From assembly GCF_001190785.1 (NCBI RefSeq), contig NZ_LGSS01000008.1, positions 81,066-145,065 of the forward strand: DNA of 64,000 nt, written 5' to 3'. Made by a program: the position numbers and the translations under genes. The notes under the pieces were generated by a model that was not told the DNA's origin, made no database searches, and worked only from the letters and a program-made list of their open reading frames with translations. How positions within the stretch are numbered: position 1 is the first letter of the stretch; each line of letters starts with the position of its first letter. The DNA comes from Gottschalkia purinilytica. GTDB lineage: Bacteria > Bacillota > Clostridia > Tissierellales > Gottschalkiaceae. Shown here piece by piece: positions 1 through 9,722 of this stretch.

Positions 1-773
1 ATCCTTTCAATGACTTAGATGTAATTGAAGGTCAAGGAACTATTGGACTTGAAATATTAGAAGAACTAAAAGATGTAGACTGTATCCTAGTTCCTATAGG
101 TGGAGGTGGTCTTATCAGTGGTGTTGCTATAGCTGCTAAGTCTGCTAATCCTAATGTTAAAATTATAGGGGTAGAGCCTGAAGGGGCAAAAGCTATGAAA
201 TTATCTGTGGATAATAATAAACTTACCTATCTTGATAAAGTTAATACAATTGCTGATGGAGTTGCTGTAAAAGAACCTGGTGATTTGAACTTTTCAATTA
301 TAAGAGAATATGTAGATGAAATTGTTACTGTTTCAGACTTTGACATCATGGAATCTTTCTTAATTCTTTTAGAAAAGCATAAATTCATAGGGGAAAATTC
401 AGGAGTTCTATCTCTAGCAGGACTTAAGAAAGTTAAAGAAACTAATAAGAAAGTAGTCTGTGTTGTTAGTGGTGGTAATATAGACGTTCTAAATATATCA
501 TCTATGATTAACCAAGGTCTATTATCACGTGGACGTATCTTCTGTTTTTCTGTTGATTTACCTGATAAGCCTGGAGAACTTTTAAAAGTTTCTGAAATAC
601 TCTCGGACTTGAATGCAAATATAGTTAAACTAGAGCATAATCAATTTAAAGCTATTGATAGATTTGTTCAAGTACAACTTGAAGTAACTGTTGAAACTAA
701 TGGACATAAGCATATTGAGCAGATTCTATCTGTATTACAACAAAAAGGATATAGTATAACTAGGGTTTATTAA
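1..773 (+). CDS. ilvA: Threonine ammonia-lyase, 3' part (5' end outside window)
   Basis: The reading frame is open from base 3, so this is the C-terminal ~256 residues of a larger protein. It shows the glycine-rich PLP-phosphate loop PIGGGGLISGVA and the EGQGTIGLEI segment typical of fold-type II threonine dehydratases. A C-terminal ACT domain follows (roughly the last 75 residues, beginning FSVDLPDKPGELLKVSEIL), expected to bind an amino-acid effector. The family deaminates threonine to 2-oxobutyrate, either for isoleucine synthesis or for threonine catabolism. With a single ACT domain it matches the ~400-residue Firmicute type. The biosynthetic or catabolic role cannot be settled without the upstream neighbours. 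No T-rich terminator hairpin is obvious after the stop. Confidence 0.9.
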   Translation, partial: PFNDLDVIEGQGTIGLEILEELKDVDCILVPIGGGGLISGVAIAAKSANPNVKIIGVEPEGAKAMKLSVDNNKLTYLDKVNTIADGVAVKEPGDLNFSIIREYVDEIVTVSDFDIMESFLILLEKHKFIGENSGVLSLAGLKKVKETNKKVVCVVSGGNIDVLNISSMINQGLLSRGRIFCFSVDLPDKPGELLKVSEILSDLNANIVKLEHNQFKAIDRFVQVQLEVTVETNGHKHIEQILSVLQQKGYSITRVY

Positions 774-889
774 TTATAAAAAACTATTGTTTAGTTTTAA
801 CCTATACTCCATAATAAGATATAGTTAAATTAAAGTAAAAGATTATATAGCAATATTAGAACTAAAATTGGATAAAGGAGTATACACAA

Positions 890-1441
890 ATGAATGAAAA
901 AGAATTTTGGGATATTATTAAACAGATGCAGTCTTATGATGAACCTTTTGAATGGCTGATTGAACACTTATCTAAAAAAACAGATGATGAAATTATAGAT
1001 TATGAAATTCACTTAAAAAATGCTTTAGATAAATCTTACACATCTCATTTATGGGGTGCGGGATATTTGATTATGGGTGGATGTTCAGATGATTGCTTTG
1101 AATATTTCAGATGTTGGCTTATTGCACAGGGACAAGAAATATTTGAATTAACATTAGAAAACCCTGAATTTCTTGCAGAATGCATTCCAGATTTTTATGA
1201 AGAAGAAGAAATTGTTCCAGAACTAGAAGATATGCTTTATATTGCAATGGAAGCTTATTCATTGAAAAAGACAGGTGATGTTGACTGTGATGAAGCCTCA
1301 GATGAATTTCTATCAAGAGTAGAAGAAAGAGAATATGAATGTAATCGAGATAACATAGAATTTGATTGGGAAGATGAAGACGATTTGATGGTTCTGTTTC
1401 CAAAGTTATGGGATCGTTTTGGAGAAAATCCATTAGGTTAA
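890..1441 (+). CDS. DUF4240 domain protein
   Basis: This is a 183-residue acidic cytoplasmic protein without signal peptide or membrane segment. It begins MNEKEFWDIIKQ and carries an HLWGAGYLIMGGCSDDCFEYFRCWLIAQG block, the signature of the DUF4240 family (seen here in two pieces: the Trp-rich core and the Asp/Cys turn). The function of the family is unknown; members are often small stand-alone genes in Firmicutes and actinomycetes. The RBS AAAGGAG lies 10 bases before the ATG. The gene stands alone and ends at a bidirectional terminator shared with the convergent sulfate operon. The C-terminal third is rich in Glu and Asp. Confidence 0.8.
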   Translation: MNEKEFWDIIKQMQSYDEPFEWLIEHLSKKTDDEIIDYEIHLKNALDKSYTSHLWGAGYLIMGGCSDDCFEYFRCWLIAQGQEIFELTLENPEFLAECIPDFYEEEEIVPELEDMLYIAMEAYSLKKTGDVDCDEASDEFLSRVEEREYECNRDNIEFDWEDEDDLMVLFPKLWDRFGENPLG

Positions 1442-1487
1442 TATAAATAATATATGTAACTTATTCTCATTTCTCATAAAACAAAGA

Positions 1488-1540
1488 GCCTCTTAAAGTA
1501 AACATAGTTTTTTATATCATATACTTTAAAAGGCTTTTTT
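1488..1540. terminator. Bidirectional intrinsic terminator
   Basis: GCCTCTTAAAGTA pairs with TACTTTAAAAGGC, followed by a T-run on the plus strand. An A-run precedes the hairpin, so it can serve both the DUF4240 gene and the convergent cysA end. Confidence 0.8.
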
Positions 1541-1588
1541 ATATATTAATGTAGTTCTTGTCAAACACTTATAGTAAAACATTAACTA

Positions 1589-2662
1589 CTAAATAACATA
1601 ATCCTCTGGTATAAATACCTTTACATCTTTAGGTCTTACAAATACTTCTTCTCCTACTTTAAGATTTAAATTTAGGTAAGTTTCTCTAGTTAATTCTGCT
1701 TCTAAATATTCTCCTGTATCTTCTCTTTTTAGTTCCAAATATACTATAGGTCCTATTGATCTAATAAAGAACACTTTTGATTTTATGAAATCTTCTCCTT
1801 TATTTTCTCTTCTTATTTCTATATCATGTGGGCGGACGTAACTTATTGCTTCAGTATTAGTAGTATTATTATATTCTGGAGCATCAAGTTCAAGTCCACC
1901 AATTTGTACCTTACCATTATGAACTCTTCCATGAAATAAATTTACATTACCAAGAAAGTTATAGACGAAAGGATTTTCAGGATTTTCATAAACCTCTTCA
2001 GGTGTTCCTATTTGTTCTATCTTTCCACCATTTAATATAACTATTCTATCTGCTACATCCATAGCTTCTTCCTGATCATGAGTTACAAATATACTGGTAA
2101 TTGGCATATCGTCATGAAGCTTCCTTAACCATCTTCTCAAATCTTTACGAACTTTAGCATCAAGTGCACCGAAAGGTTCATCAAGTAAAAGCACTCTAGG
2201 CTCTACTGCTAAAGCTCTAGCAAGAGCAATTCTTTGTCTTTGACCACCTGATAACTGTGAAGGATATCTGTCTGCTAGTTCTCTCATTTTTACAAGTTCT
2301 AATAATTCACTAACCTTTTGACTAATTTCACTTTTACTAGGTCTATATTTACGTGAACGTACCTTTAATCCAAAAGCTACATTTTCAAAAACAGTCATAT
2401 GTTTAAATAGGGCATAATGTTGAAATACAAATCCTACATTACGATCCTGTGCTTTTTTATCCGTAAGATCTTCTCCATCAAAAGATATGTTCCCTTCATC
2501 TGGATTCTCAAGACCTGCAATAATTCTTAATAAAGTGGTTTTTCCTGAACCAGAAGGACCTAATAGTGCAACCAGTTCTCCTGTATTGATTTTTAGGTTA
2601 ACATCGTTCAGAGCTTTAAAATCTTTAAAATTTTTAGATATATTAGTTACTTCTATACCCAC
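1589..2662 (-). CDS. cysA: Sulfate/thiosulfate ABC transporter ATP-binding protein
   Basis: This 357-residue ATPase energises sulfate import with CysT and CysW. Visible motifs are Walker [13 protein letters not shown] (about residues 34-45), the Q-loop FVFQHYALF, signature [15 protein letters not shown], Walker [13 protein letters not shown] and the switch His in [11 protein letters not shown]-terminal TOBE-like regulatory domain of ~110 residues follows, as in CysA/PotA/MalK-type ATPases. It is the last gene of a four-gene minus-strand operon, 30 bases after cysW. It could in principle be a molybdate or other oxyanion ATPase, but the neighbouring CysT/CysW/Sbp proteins point to sulfate. Confidence 0.92.
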   Translation of the reverse strand: MGIEVTNISKNFKDFKALNDVNLKINTGELVALLGPSGSGKTTLLRIIAGLENPDEGNISFDGEDLTDKKAQDRNVGFVFQHYALFKHMTVFENVAFGLKVRSRKYRPSKSEISQKVSELLELVKMRELADRYPSQLSGGQRQRIALARALAVEPRVLLLDEPFGALDAKVRKDLRRWLRKLHDDMPITSIFVTHDQEEAMDVADRIVILNGGKIEQIGTPEEVYENPENPFVYNFLGNVNLFHGRVHNGKVQIGGLELDAPEYNNTTNTEAISYVRPHDIEIRRENKGEDFIKSKVFFIRSIGPIVYLELKREDTGEYLEAELTRETYLNLNLKVGEEVFVRPKDVKVFIPEDYVI

Positions 2663-2692
2663 AACAATCTCCCCTTACTTCATATATTGATT

Positions 2693-3574
2693 TTACTTAT
2701 CTAACTCTTTTCTGTTCTGTTTCTCAACGATATTTTTAATTATAAGATTGATCACAGCTATGATAGTTAGTAAAGATGCTACAGAAAATGCAGATGTAAA
2801 GTTATACTCGTTATATAATATTTCTACATGTAAAGGTAGCGTAGTTGTAACTCCTCTAATATGTCCTGAAACTACAGATACTGCTCCAAACTCTCCAGCT
2901 GATCTAGCTGCTGTGAGCACTATTCCATACAAAAGAGCCCACTTTATATTTGGCAATGTAACTAACCAAAAAGTCTTCCATCCACTTGCTCCAAGAGTCA
3001 AAGCTGCTTCTTCTTCAGAACTCCCTTGAGATTGCATTAATGGTATAAGCTCACGAGCAACAAAAGGAAAAGTAACAAATATAGTAGAAATAATGATTCC
3101 AGGTGTATTAAAAATTATCTTTATATTATTAGATGATAGCCAATTTCCAAATAATCCGTGTGTATCACTAAATAGTAGTACAAAAATAAATCCAGCTATT
3201 ACTGGTGAAATTGCAAATGGCAAGTCAATAATAGTAATTAATAAATTTTTTCCCTTAAATTCAAATTTAGCTATTGCCCATGAAGCAACTATTCCAAAAA
3301 TAGTATTTATAGGGACACATATTGCTACAGTTAATAAGGTTAATTTTAGTGCCTCTAATGCCATAGGATCGGTAATAGCACCCATATATACAGAAAATCC
3401 TTTTTCAAATGCTTTAGTAAAAACAGCAATTAATGGTACTATTAATATCAGTGCAACATAAATCATAGAAATAAATATTAATATGTTACGAACTATCTTC
3501 GATTCCTTTATCGAACTATTTTTTACTTTAGGTGTAGGAACTTTCTTTTCTTCAATAGCAATACTTTCGCTCAC
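2693..3574 (-). CDS. cysW: Sulfate ABC transporter permease CysW
   Basis: A 293-residue inner-membrane permease with about six hydrophobic segments after a cytoplasmic N-terminal tail of ~30 residues. The BPD-type coupling motif EEAALTLGASGWKTFWLVTLP is present (residues ~185-205). The next conserved stretch AARSAGEFGAVSVVSGHIRG is characteristic of CysW. It pairs with CysT to form the sulfate channel. The gene starts 11 bases after the cysT stop and is followed by cysA after 30 bases. Confidence 0.9.
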   Translation of the reverse strand: MSESIAIEEKKVPTPKVKNSSIKESKIVRNILIFISMIYVALILIVPLIAVFTKAFEKGFSVYMGAITDPMALEALKLTLLTVAICVPINTIFGIVASWAIAKFEFKGKNLLITIIDLPFAISPVIAGFIFVLLFSDTHGLFGNWLSSNNIKIIFNTPGIIISTIFVTFPFVARELIPLMQSQGSSEEEAALTLGASGWKTFWLVTLPNIKWALLYGIVLTAARSAGEFGAVSVVSGHIRGVTTTLPLHVEILYNEYNFTSAFSVASLLTIIAVINLIIKNIVEKQNRKELDK

Positions 3575-3585
3575 ATCCTCACCCC

Positions 3586-4437
3586 CTATCTTATATTATG
3601 TCGAGTGGCATTCCACCATTGAAATAAATTTATAATAAAGAGCATAATAAAGGATATTATCAGCATTACAGCAGCAACTGCCGTAGCTCCAGAGTAATCA
3701 TACTGTTCTAGTTTAGTCATTATGATTAATGGCGATATTTCCGTTTTCATAGGCATGTTTCCAGATATAAATACAACTGATCCATATTCTCCTAAAGTCC
3801 TAGAAAATGCTAAAGAAAATCCTGTTAATAAAGCTGGTAACATTTCTGGAAATATAACTTTAATAAAAGTTTGTATTCGTGTTGCTCCTAAGGTAGATGC
3901 AGCTTCTTCAAATTCTTTATCAAGATTTAATAAAACTGGTTGAACTGTTCTAACTACAAATGGAAACCCAACAAAACTAAGTGCTACAACTATACCTAGA
4001 AAACTAAAAGAAACTTTTATTCCTAGTAAATTAAGATATTTACCTATCCAACCTTCTTGAGAATATAATGTGGTTAAAGTTATACCTGCTACTGCTGTTG
4101 GTAAAGCAAATGGCAAATCAATAATAGCATCAATAATCTTACGACCTACAAAATCATATCTAACTAACGTCCATGCTAACAACAATCCGAATATTGTATT
4201 AATAAGAGTAGCTATGAAAGCAGCTCCAAATGTTATTTTAAAAGAAGCTAAAACTCTTTCTTCAGTAACTACCTTCCAAAAATTATCCCATCCCATGTTT
4301 GATGAATTTATAAATACCATAGATAAAGGGATTAATATCAGAAAACTTATATACAATATTGTAAAGCCTGTTGTCAGTCCAAAACCTGGTATTATACTAT
4401 ATTCTTTAATTTTTAAGGACTTAACAAATGACTTCAT
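3586..4437 (-). CDS. cysT: Sulfate ABC transporter permease CysT (CysU)
   Basis: A 283-residue permease with about six transmembrane segments. It carries the EAA coupling loop EEAASTLGATRIQTFIKVIFP and then SRTLGEYGSVVFISGNMPMK, the diagnostic CysT block. It is the partner of CysW in the oxyanion channel. It lies second in the operon, 77 bases downstream of the binding-protein gene and 11 bases before cysW. Confidence 0.9.
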   Translation of the reverse strand: MKSFVKSLKIKEYSIIPGFGLTTGFTILYISFLILIPLSMVFINSSNMGWDNFWKVVTEERVLASFKITFGAAFIATLINTIFGLLLAWTLVRYDFVGRKIIDAIIDLPFALPTAVAGITLTTLYSQEGWIGKYLNLLGIKVSFSFLGIVVALSFVGFPFVVRTVQPVLLNLDKEFEEAASTLGATRIQTFIKVIFPEMLPALLTGFSLAFSRTLGEYGSVVFISGNMPMKTEISPLIIMTKLEQYDYSGATAVAAVMLIISFIMLFIINLFQWWNATRHNIR

Positions 4438-4514
4438 ATAAACACCTCTTAACTTGAAATAGTTCTTAATATAGATATGATGAACCTAAAAGGTCCATCA
4501 TTCTATTCATTTCA

Positions 4515-5615
4515 TTACTTCTTTATATATATTTCATCAAAGATACCACCATCATTAAAGTGTTCTTCCTGAGCTTTTTGCCATCCTCCAAAAACCTCGT
4601 CTATTGTAAATAAGTTTATCTTAGGAAACTTATCTTCATAATTTTTAGATACTTTCTCACTTCTTGGACGATAGAAATTCTTAGCAGCAATTTCTTGACC
4701 TTCATCTGAATAAAGATATTCAAGATATGCTTCAGCAACTTTACGTGTTCCTTTTTTATCTACATTAGAATCTACAACTGATACTGGTGGTTCTGCTAAG
4801 ATACTTACCGAAGGTATAACTATCTCAAACTTTCCTTCTCCAAATTCTTTATCAGCTAAATAAGCTTCATTTTCCCAAGCTATTAGAACATCTCCTATAC
4901 CACGTTCAACAAATGTTGTAGTAGAAGCTCTAGCCCCTGTATCTAAAATTGGTACATTTTTAAATAACTTTTGTACAAATTCTTTGGCTTTATTTTGGTC
5001 CTTACCATTTTTCTCTAATGCATATCCCCAAGCTGCGAGATAGTTCCAGCGAGCTCCTCCAGAAGTTTTTGGATTTGGTGTAATAACTGAAACGCCTGGT
5101 TTTACTAAATCATCCCAATCTTTAATGTTCTTAGGATTCCCTTTACGTACTAGAAAAACAATAGTAGATGTATAAGGTGTTGAATTATCTGAAAGACGTT
5201 TTTGCCAGTCAGATTTAATAAGTTCCTTTTTCGTATTAATTGAATCAATATCATATGCAAGTGCTAACGTAACAACATCAGCTTCTAATCCATCGATAAC
5301 TGAACGTGCTTGTTTTCCCGATCCACCATGAGACTGTTGTATATCAACGACTTCTCCTGTTTTCTCTTTCCAATGTTTAATAAATGATTCATTGAATTCT
5401 TTATATAATTCTCTAGTTGGATCATATGAAACATTAAGCAATTTTATAGGTTGAGAGCTTGAAGCTTGTTGTGTTTTATTATCTTTACTTTTTTTAGTTT
5501 CTTTCTTTCCACAACCTGCTAGTGTTCCTAAAGTGGCTATAATAGTTATAACTAATAATATGATTCTAAGCTTTCCTTTTAAAAATTTCTTGTTTCCCTT
5601 CTTTAACTTTGGCAT
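4515..5615 (-). CDS. sbp: Sulfate-binding lipoprotein (ABC transporter)
   Basis: This 366-residue protein has an N-terminal lipoprotein signal with lipobox TLAGC, so it should be anchored outside the membrane. A low-complexity Lys/Ser/Gln linker follows, then a type II periplasmic-binding fold. The blocks [40 protein letters not shown] and [19 protein letters not shown] are those of Sbp/CysP. It captures sulfate (or thiosulfate) for CysTWA. It is the first gene of the operon. The RBS AAGGGGG lies 8 bases before the ATG, and a leader of about 140 bases separates it from the mapped promoter. Confidence 0.92.
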   Translation of the reverse strand: MPKLKKGNKKFLKGKLRIILLVITIIATLGTLAGCGKKETKKSKDNKTQQASSSQPIKLLNVSYDPTRELYKEFNESFIKHWKEKTGEVVDIQQSHGGSGKQARSVIDGLEADVVTLALAYDIDSINTKKELIKSDWQKRLSDNSTPYTSTIVFLVRKGNPKNIKDWDDLVKPGVSVITPNPKTSGGARWNYLAAWGYALEKNGKDQNKAKEFVQKLFKNVPILDTGARASTTTFVERGIGDVLIAWENEAYLADKEFGEGKFEIVIPSVSILAEPPVSVVDSNVDKKGTRKVAEAYLEYLYSDEGQEIAAKNFYRPRSEKVSKNYEDKFPKINLFTIDEVFGGWQKAQEEHFNDGGIFDEIYIKK

Positions 5616-5748
5616 AATCCCATCCCCCTTATATTCTGATTATCATAAAAGACCATTAATGCTTGATAATACTATTAATTAAAAATAAAATATTAATTTT
5701 TATTTATCTTATAAAAATTATAAGTTTTAACTCAATTTAATTCATACT

Positions 5749-5764
5749 ATTCCTATTGGTTAAT
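5749..5764 (-). promoter_or_regulatory. CymR/Rrf2-like operator upstream of sbp
   Basis: ATTCCTATTGGTTAAT lies directly downstream of the -10 box, over the expected start site. The ATTCC..GGTTAAT half-site arrangement resembles the operators of Rrf2-type cysteine regulators such as CymR. Repression when cysteine is plentiful is inferred from position and gene content. Confidence 0.4.
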
Positions 5765-5767
5765 CCT

Positions 5768-5796
5768 ATTTTAGTGTCCATTTTATGTATTGTCAA
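5768..5796 (-). promoter_or_regulatory. Sigma-A-type promoter of the sulfate operon
   Basis: On the minus strand TTGACA (5796-5791), a 17-base spacer and TAAAAT (5773-5768) form a near-consensus vegetative promoter reading into sbp. Confidence 0.7.
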
Positions 5797-5843
5797 GAAT
5801 AATTTTCTATTTCATCTATCTTTTCTATAATAGATAAGCTTTT

Positions 5844-5890
5844 AAGTGGAGAATTTCAACAGTGTAATAAAATATATTACTTCTCCACTT
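5844..5890. repeat. Nested inverted repeat between sbp and the ABC-F gene
   Basis: AAGTGGAGAA pairs with TTCTCCACTT, and inside it GTAATA pairs with TATTAC. There is no clear T-run, so it may be a regulatory hairpin or a barrier between the divergent genes. It lies upstream of both the sbp promoter and the ABC-F start. Confidence 0.4.
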
Positions 5891-5987
5891 TATTCTATTA
5901 AATCTTAATTTTCATAGATGAAATCATAGCAGATTTATGATATAATACGCAGAGATTACTAAAATTTAGGTAGAGGATGGTATTGCT

Positions 5988-7574
5988 GTGATTACTGTAA
6001 CTAATGTAAGTTTAAGGTACGGAGAAAGAAAACTTTTTGAAGATGTAAATATAAAATTTACTCCAGGGAATTGTTATGGTGTTATAGGTGCCAATGGTGC
6101 TGGTAAAAGTACTTTTCTAAAAATTTTATCTGGAGAAATAGATCCAAATACAGGAGAAGTTAGTATTCCTTCTGATATTAGAATGTCTGTTTTAAAACAG
6201 GATCATTATCAGTATGATAATTATCCAGTTTTAGATACTGTTATAATGGGAAATGCTAGACTTTATGAAATCATGAAAGAAAAAGATGCTATCTATGCAA
6301 AACCCGACTTTACTGATGAAGATGGAATAAAAGCTTCAGAATTAGAGTGTGAATTTGCAGAATTAGATGGATGGGAAGCAGAACCAGAAGCTTCTTCTTT
6401 ACTTCAAGGTCTTGGTATTGGTACAGAACTTCACTATAAAACAGTATCAGAATTAACAGGTGCTGAAAAAGTGAAGGTATTACTAGCACAAGCTTTATTT
6501 GGAAAACCAGGAGTCTTGATTTTGGACGAGCCTACTAACCACTTAGATATTAACTCAATTAACTGGTTAGAAGAATTCTTAATAAATTTTGAAGGTACAG
6601 TTATAGTAGTATCTCATGATAGACACTTTTTAAATCAAGTTTGTACTCATATAGCTGATGTAGACTTTGGAAAAATTAAGTTATATGTTGGTAACTATGA
6701 TTTCTGGTATGAATCAAGTCAATTAGCCCTTCAAATGATGAGAGATCAGAATAAGAAAAAAGAAGAAAAAATTAAAGAATTACAAGAATTCATTGCACGT
6801 TTTAGTGCTAACGCTTCTAAGTCTAAACAAGCTACTTCTCGTAAAAAATTACTTGATAAAATTACTTTAGATGATATCCAGCCATCTAGTAGAAAGTATC
6901 CTTATGTAGGATTTACTATAGGAAGAGAAGTTGGAAATGATATACTGATGGTTGAAAACTTATCTAAAACAATAGATGGTGAAAAAATTCTAAATAATAT
7001 AAGCTTTACAGTAGGTAAAGATGATAAAATTGCATTTGTAGGTGAAAACGAACTTGCTAATACTACTTTATTTAAAATATTAACAGGTGAAATGGAACCA
7101 GATAGTGGATCTTTCAAATGGGGAGTTACTATCACTACTTCTTATTTCCCTAAAGATAACTCTGAATTCTTCAATAACGTAGATTTAAATCTTGTAGACT
7201 GGTTACGTCAGTTCTCTGAAGAAAAATCTGAAAGTTATTTGAGAGGATTCTTAGGAAGAATGTTATTCTCTGGAGAAGAAGCTTTAAAACAAGCAAAAGT
7301 TCTTTCTGGAGGAGAGAAAGTTAGATGTATGCTTTCAAAAATGATGTTAAGTAATGGAAATGTATTAATTCTTGATCAACCTACAAACCACTTAGACCTT
7401 GAGTCTATCACTGCTCTAAATAATGGTCTTAAAGACTATAAGAGTAATATTTTATTTGCTTCTCATGACCATCAATTTATTCAAACTATAGCAAATAGAA
7501 TTATTGAAATTACTCCTGAAGGTTTAATTGATAAGCAAACGACATATGATGAATATTTAGAAAGTAAAAAGTAA
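5988..7574 (+). CDS. ABC-F ATPase, YkpA/YbiT type
   Basis: This 528-residue protein has two ABC ATPase domains joined by a charged linker and no membrane segments, the layout of ABC-F translation factors. Domain 1 is complete: GANGAGKSTFLK, signature LTGAEKVKVLLAQAL (SGG replaced by TGA), and Walker B LILDEPTNHLD. Domain 2 is altered: the P-loop reads GENELANTTLF, with the Walker A Lys replaced by Asn358 and its Gly by Ala357. Its Walker B ends LILDQPTNHLD, with Gln464 in place of the catalytic Glu. Length and order match YkpA/YbiT. The family acts on the ribosome; the exact role is unsettled. The gene stands alone between its own RBS and a strong terminator. Confidence 0.88.
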   Translation: MITVTNVSLRYGERKLFEDVNIKFTPGNCYGVIGANGAGKSTFLKILSGEIDPNTGEVSIPSDIRMSVLKQDHYQYDNYPVLDTVIMGNARLYEIMKEKDAIYAKPDFTDEDGIKASELECEFAELDGWEAEPEASSLLQGLGIGTELHYKTVSELTGAEKVKVLLAQALFGKPGVLILDEPTNHLDINSINWLEEFLINFEGTVIVVSHDRHFLNQVCTHIADVDFGKIKLYVGNYDFWYESSQLALQMMRDQNKKKEEKIKELQEFIARFSANASKSKQATSRKKLLDKITLDDIQPSSRKYPYVGFTIGREVGNDILMVENLSKTIDGEKILNNISFTVGKDDKIAFVGENELANTTLFKILTGEMEPDSGSFKWGVTITTSYFPKDNSEFFNNVDLNLVDWLRQFSEEKSESYLRGFLGRMLFSGEEALKQAKVLSGGEKVRCMLSKMMLSNGNVLILDQPTNHLDLESITALNNGLKDYKSNILFASHDHQFIQTIANRIIEITPEGLIDKQTTYDEYLESKK

Positions 7575-7582
7575 TATATTTT

Positions 7583-7619
7583 AAAGAGTACCAGATCTAA
7601 AATCCTGGTACTCTTTTTA
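7583..7619. terminator. Intrinsic terminator after the ABC-F gene
   Basis: AAAGAGTACCAG pairs with CTGGTACTCTTT and runs into a T-stretch. It also lies at the 3' end of the convergent ABC permease gene. Confidence 0.85.
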
Positions 7620-7632
7620 TTTGAAATATAGT

Positions 7633-8844
7633 CTATGATATTTCTTGTTTTTTCACACTATTATGTATAAATAGACACAGCACTCCTCCTAATATAATAC
7701 TAAAAATTAGTATAAAATATGGATAAAGTATAGGTTTTCCAAATATATTAATAGTACTAAACAATTGGTATATACCTTTAACATTTAAAATTTGAGTAAT
7801 ACTTATATCGATTAATGCCTTCTTGAATTCTATTTTATTTGGTATTATATCTTTTAAAATTATAGGATAGAAAAGTATACATGCTGAAGTAAATAATGTA
7901 ATCATTGATGATTTACTAATTTGTGATACTAAAATTATAACTAATGAAAATAATATTGCTCCTATAATACTAGTTAATACATATATTCCCCAAAACTGAC
8001 CTATACTTAAATTATATGGTGAATTAATGAATCCAAGCATATTTTGAATAGGAGCTTCATATCCATGAATACCGTATGTCTTTATTGTAGTAAGAATCTC
8101 CATAAAATGAATCAGTAATACTATAAGTGTAGAATATATAATTGATGCTATAATCTTTACTTTAACAATATTCTTTCTCCCTTTTTTACTTGACAATATT
8201 AAGGGTGCTACGTTATCTTTATACTCTTCTGAAAAAATAGGTGAAATACCTAGAGAAAGCATTATACCAAAAAGTACTGCAAATATTATATTATTGTCAT
8301 AGATAATACTTCCTACCTCTGCATATTTGAACTCAGGTTGCTTTAACTTCTCGTACATTTGTTTTGCCAATAATTTATTTTTATAGTCATATGTATCCTT
8401 TTTTCCCTCATTTTTAAGATTGCTTAAACTTTCTTCAAGTTCATCCATTGTATATCCTTTAAAATCATTATTAAGGTAACTATATTCTTCTAATTTAAAG
8501 GGCTTTTTTTCATGTCTCAATATATCTGAAATAGCTATTACTCTTGGTCTACTTTGAACCATATAGTTAAAATATACATACTTACTTTTTTTATAATACT
8601 CTTTATCCTTATTATTTTCATCTACTAATTCCTTAAGCTTGTTTTCTTTCTCTTTATTTATACTACCTTCAAATTGCTTCAAGTAATTATATAGTTCTTC
8701 TTGACTATATTCATATGCTTTTTTTATCCATTGGTTTTCACTTATAATTCTTGGTAAAAAAGTAATTGAAATCATTAGTATAAAGACTATATATATACTT
8801 TTCCTCGAAAATATTTTATATAATTCATATTTTAAAAGCTCCAT
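7633..8844 (-). CDS. ABC-2-type transporter permease
   Basis: A 403-residue membrane protein: one N-terminal membrane segment, a ~150-residue Lys/Glu-rich extracytoplasmic region, then about five more membrane segments. This is the layout of ABC-2 permeases that export peptides, lipids or antibiotics. The ATPase gene immediately upstream ends with the base before this ATG, so the two are translationally coupled. It is the last gene of the sigma factor / membrane protein / ATPase / permease operon. The substrate cannot be told from sequence. Confidence 0.75.
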   Translation of the reverse strand: MELLKYELYKIFSRKSIYIVFILMISITFLPRIISENQWIKKAYEYSQEELYNYLKQFEGSINKEKENKLKELVDENNKDKEYYKKSKYVYFNYMVQSRPRVIAISDILRHEKKPFKLEEYSYLNNDFKGYTMDELEESLSNLKNEGKKDTYDYKNKLLAKQMYEKLKQPEFKYAEVGSIIYDNNIIFAVLFGIMLSLGISPIFSEEYKDNVAPLILSSKKGRKNIVKVKIIASIIYSTLIVLLIHFMEILTTIKTYGIHGYEAPIQNMLGFINSPYNLSIGQFWGIYVLTSIIGAILFSLVIILVSQISKSSMITLFTSACILFYPIILKDIIPNKIEFKKALIDISITQILNVKGIYQLFSTINIFGKPILYPYFILIFSIILGGVLCLFIHNSVKKQEIS

Positions 8845-9711
8845 CTAATTCACCCTTTCATTAAAGTAATACATATAAACATCTTCAAGGTTAGGCTGAA
8901 TCCCTATTGTATTATCAACCTCTTGATTACTTAATATTCTTAGCTCAATTCCATCTTCTTTTCTTATCATATTTACAATTTGATAATTAGCTTCATAGTC
9001 ACTCAGAGATTCTTCATTTATAGTTATACTCCATACTTTTCCATTTAGTTCTTCTAACAATCCTTTACAGGTCGATGATTTTATAAAGTTACCTTCTTTT
9101 ATTAAAACTATCTCTTTTGCTATATACTCTATATCTGATACTATGTGAGTAGATAAAATAACTATTCTGTCTTTTGATATATCGGAAATTAATTTCCTAA
9201 ATCTAATTCTCTCTTTAGGATCAAGACCTACCGTAGGCTCATCTAATATTAAAATTTTAGGGTCATTTAAAAGAGCCTGTGCTATTCCAAGTCTCTGTTT
9301 CATTCCACCAGAAAGTTTTTTAATTTTTTTTCCTCTTTCATTGGTAAGACCTACTATTTCTAAAAGAGTATCAATTCTTTCTTTGGCCTCCTTTTTGTTT
9401 ATATCTTTTAATGCACCTATATATTCTAAGAACTTCTGAGGTGTAAAGTTTTTATAATATCCTATATCTTGTGGAAGATAACCTAATAGGTCTCTATATT
9501 CTTCTCCCATATCACTTTTATTTATCCCATCTACGAGAACTTTTCCACTTGTAGGCCTTAATACATCCGCTAGGATTCTCATTAAAGTTGTCTTTCCTGA
9601 ACCATTTGGACCTAATAATCCATATACCCCTTCACACATAGTAAAAGAAAAGTTATTTACAGCAACTTTATCAGAAAATTTCCTTGTTATATTTAACATC
9701 TCTAGTTTCAT
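8845..9711 (-). CDS. ABC transporter ATP-binding protein
   Basis: A 288-residue ATPase of the CcmA/NatA/drug-export type. Seen: Walker A GPNGSGKTTLMR, Q-loop GYLPQDIGYY, signature LSGGMKQRLGIAQALL, Walker B ILILDEPTVGLDP and switch His STHIV. The C-terminal ~70 residues form the small extra domain typical of ABC-2 partners. It powers the permease encoded next. It follows the 271/268-residue membrane protein by 11 bases. Confidence 0.88.
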   Translation of the reverse strand: MKLEMLNITRKFSDKVAVNNFSFTMCEGVYGLLGPNGSGKTTLMRILADVLRPTSGKVLVDGINKSDMGEEYRDLLGYLPQDIGYYKNFTPQKFLEYIGALKDINKKEAKERIDTLLEIVGLTNERGKKIKKLSGGMKQRLGIAQALLNDPKILILDEPTVGLDPKERIRFRKLISDISKDRIVILSTHIVSDIEYIAKEIVLIKEGNFIKSSTCKGLLEELNGKVWSITINEESLSDYEANYQIVNMIRKEDGIELRILSNQEVDNTIGIQPNLEDVYMYYFNERVN

Positions 9712-9722
9712 TAAGTCAACTC

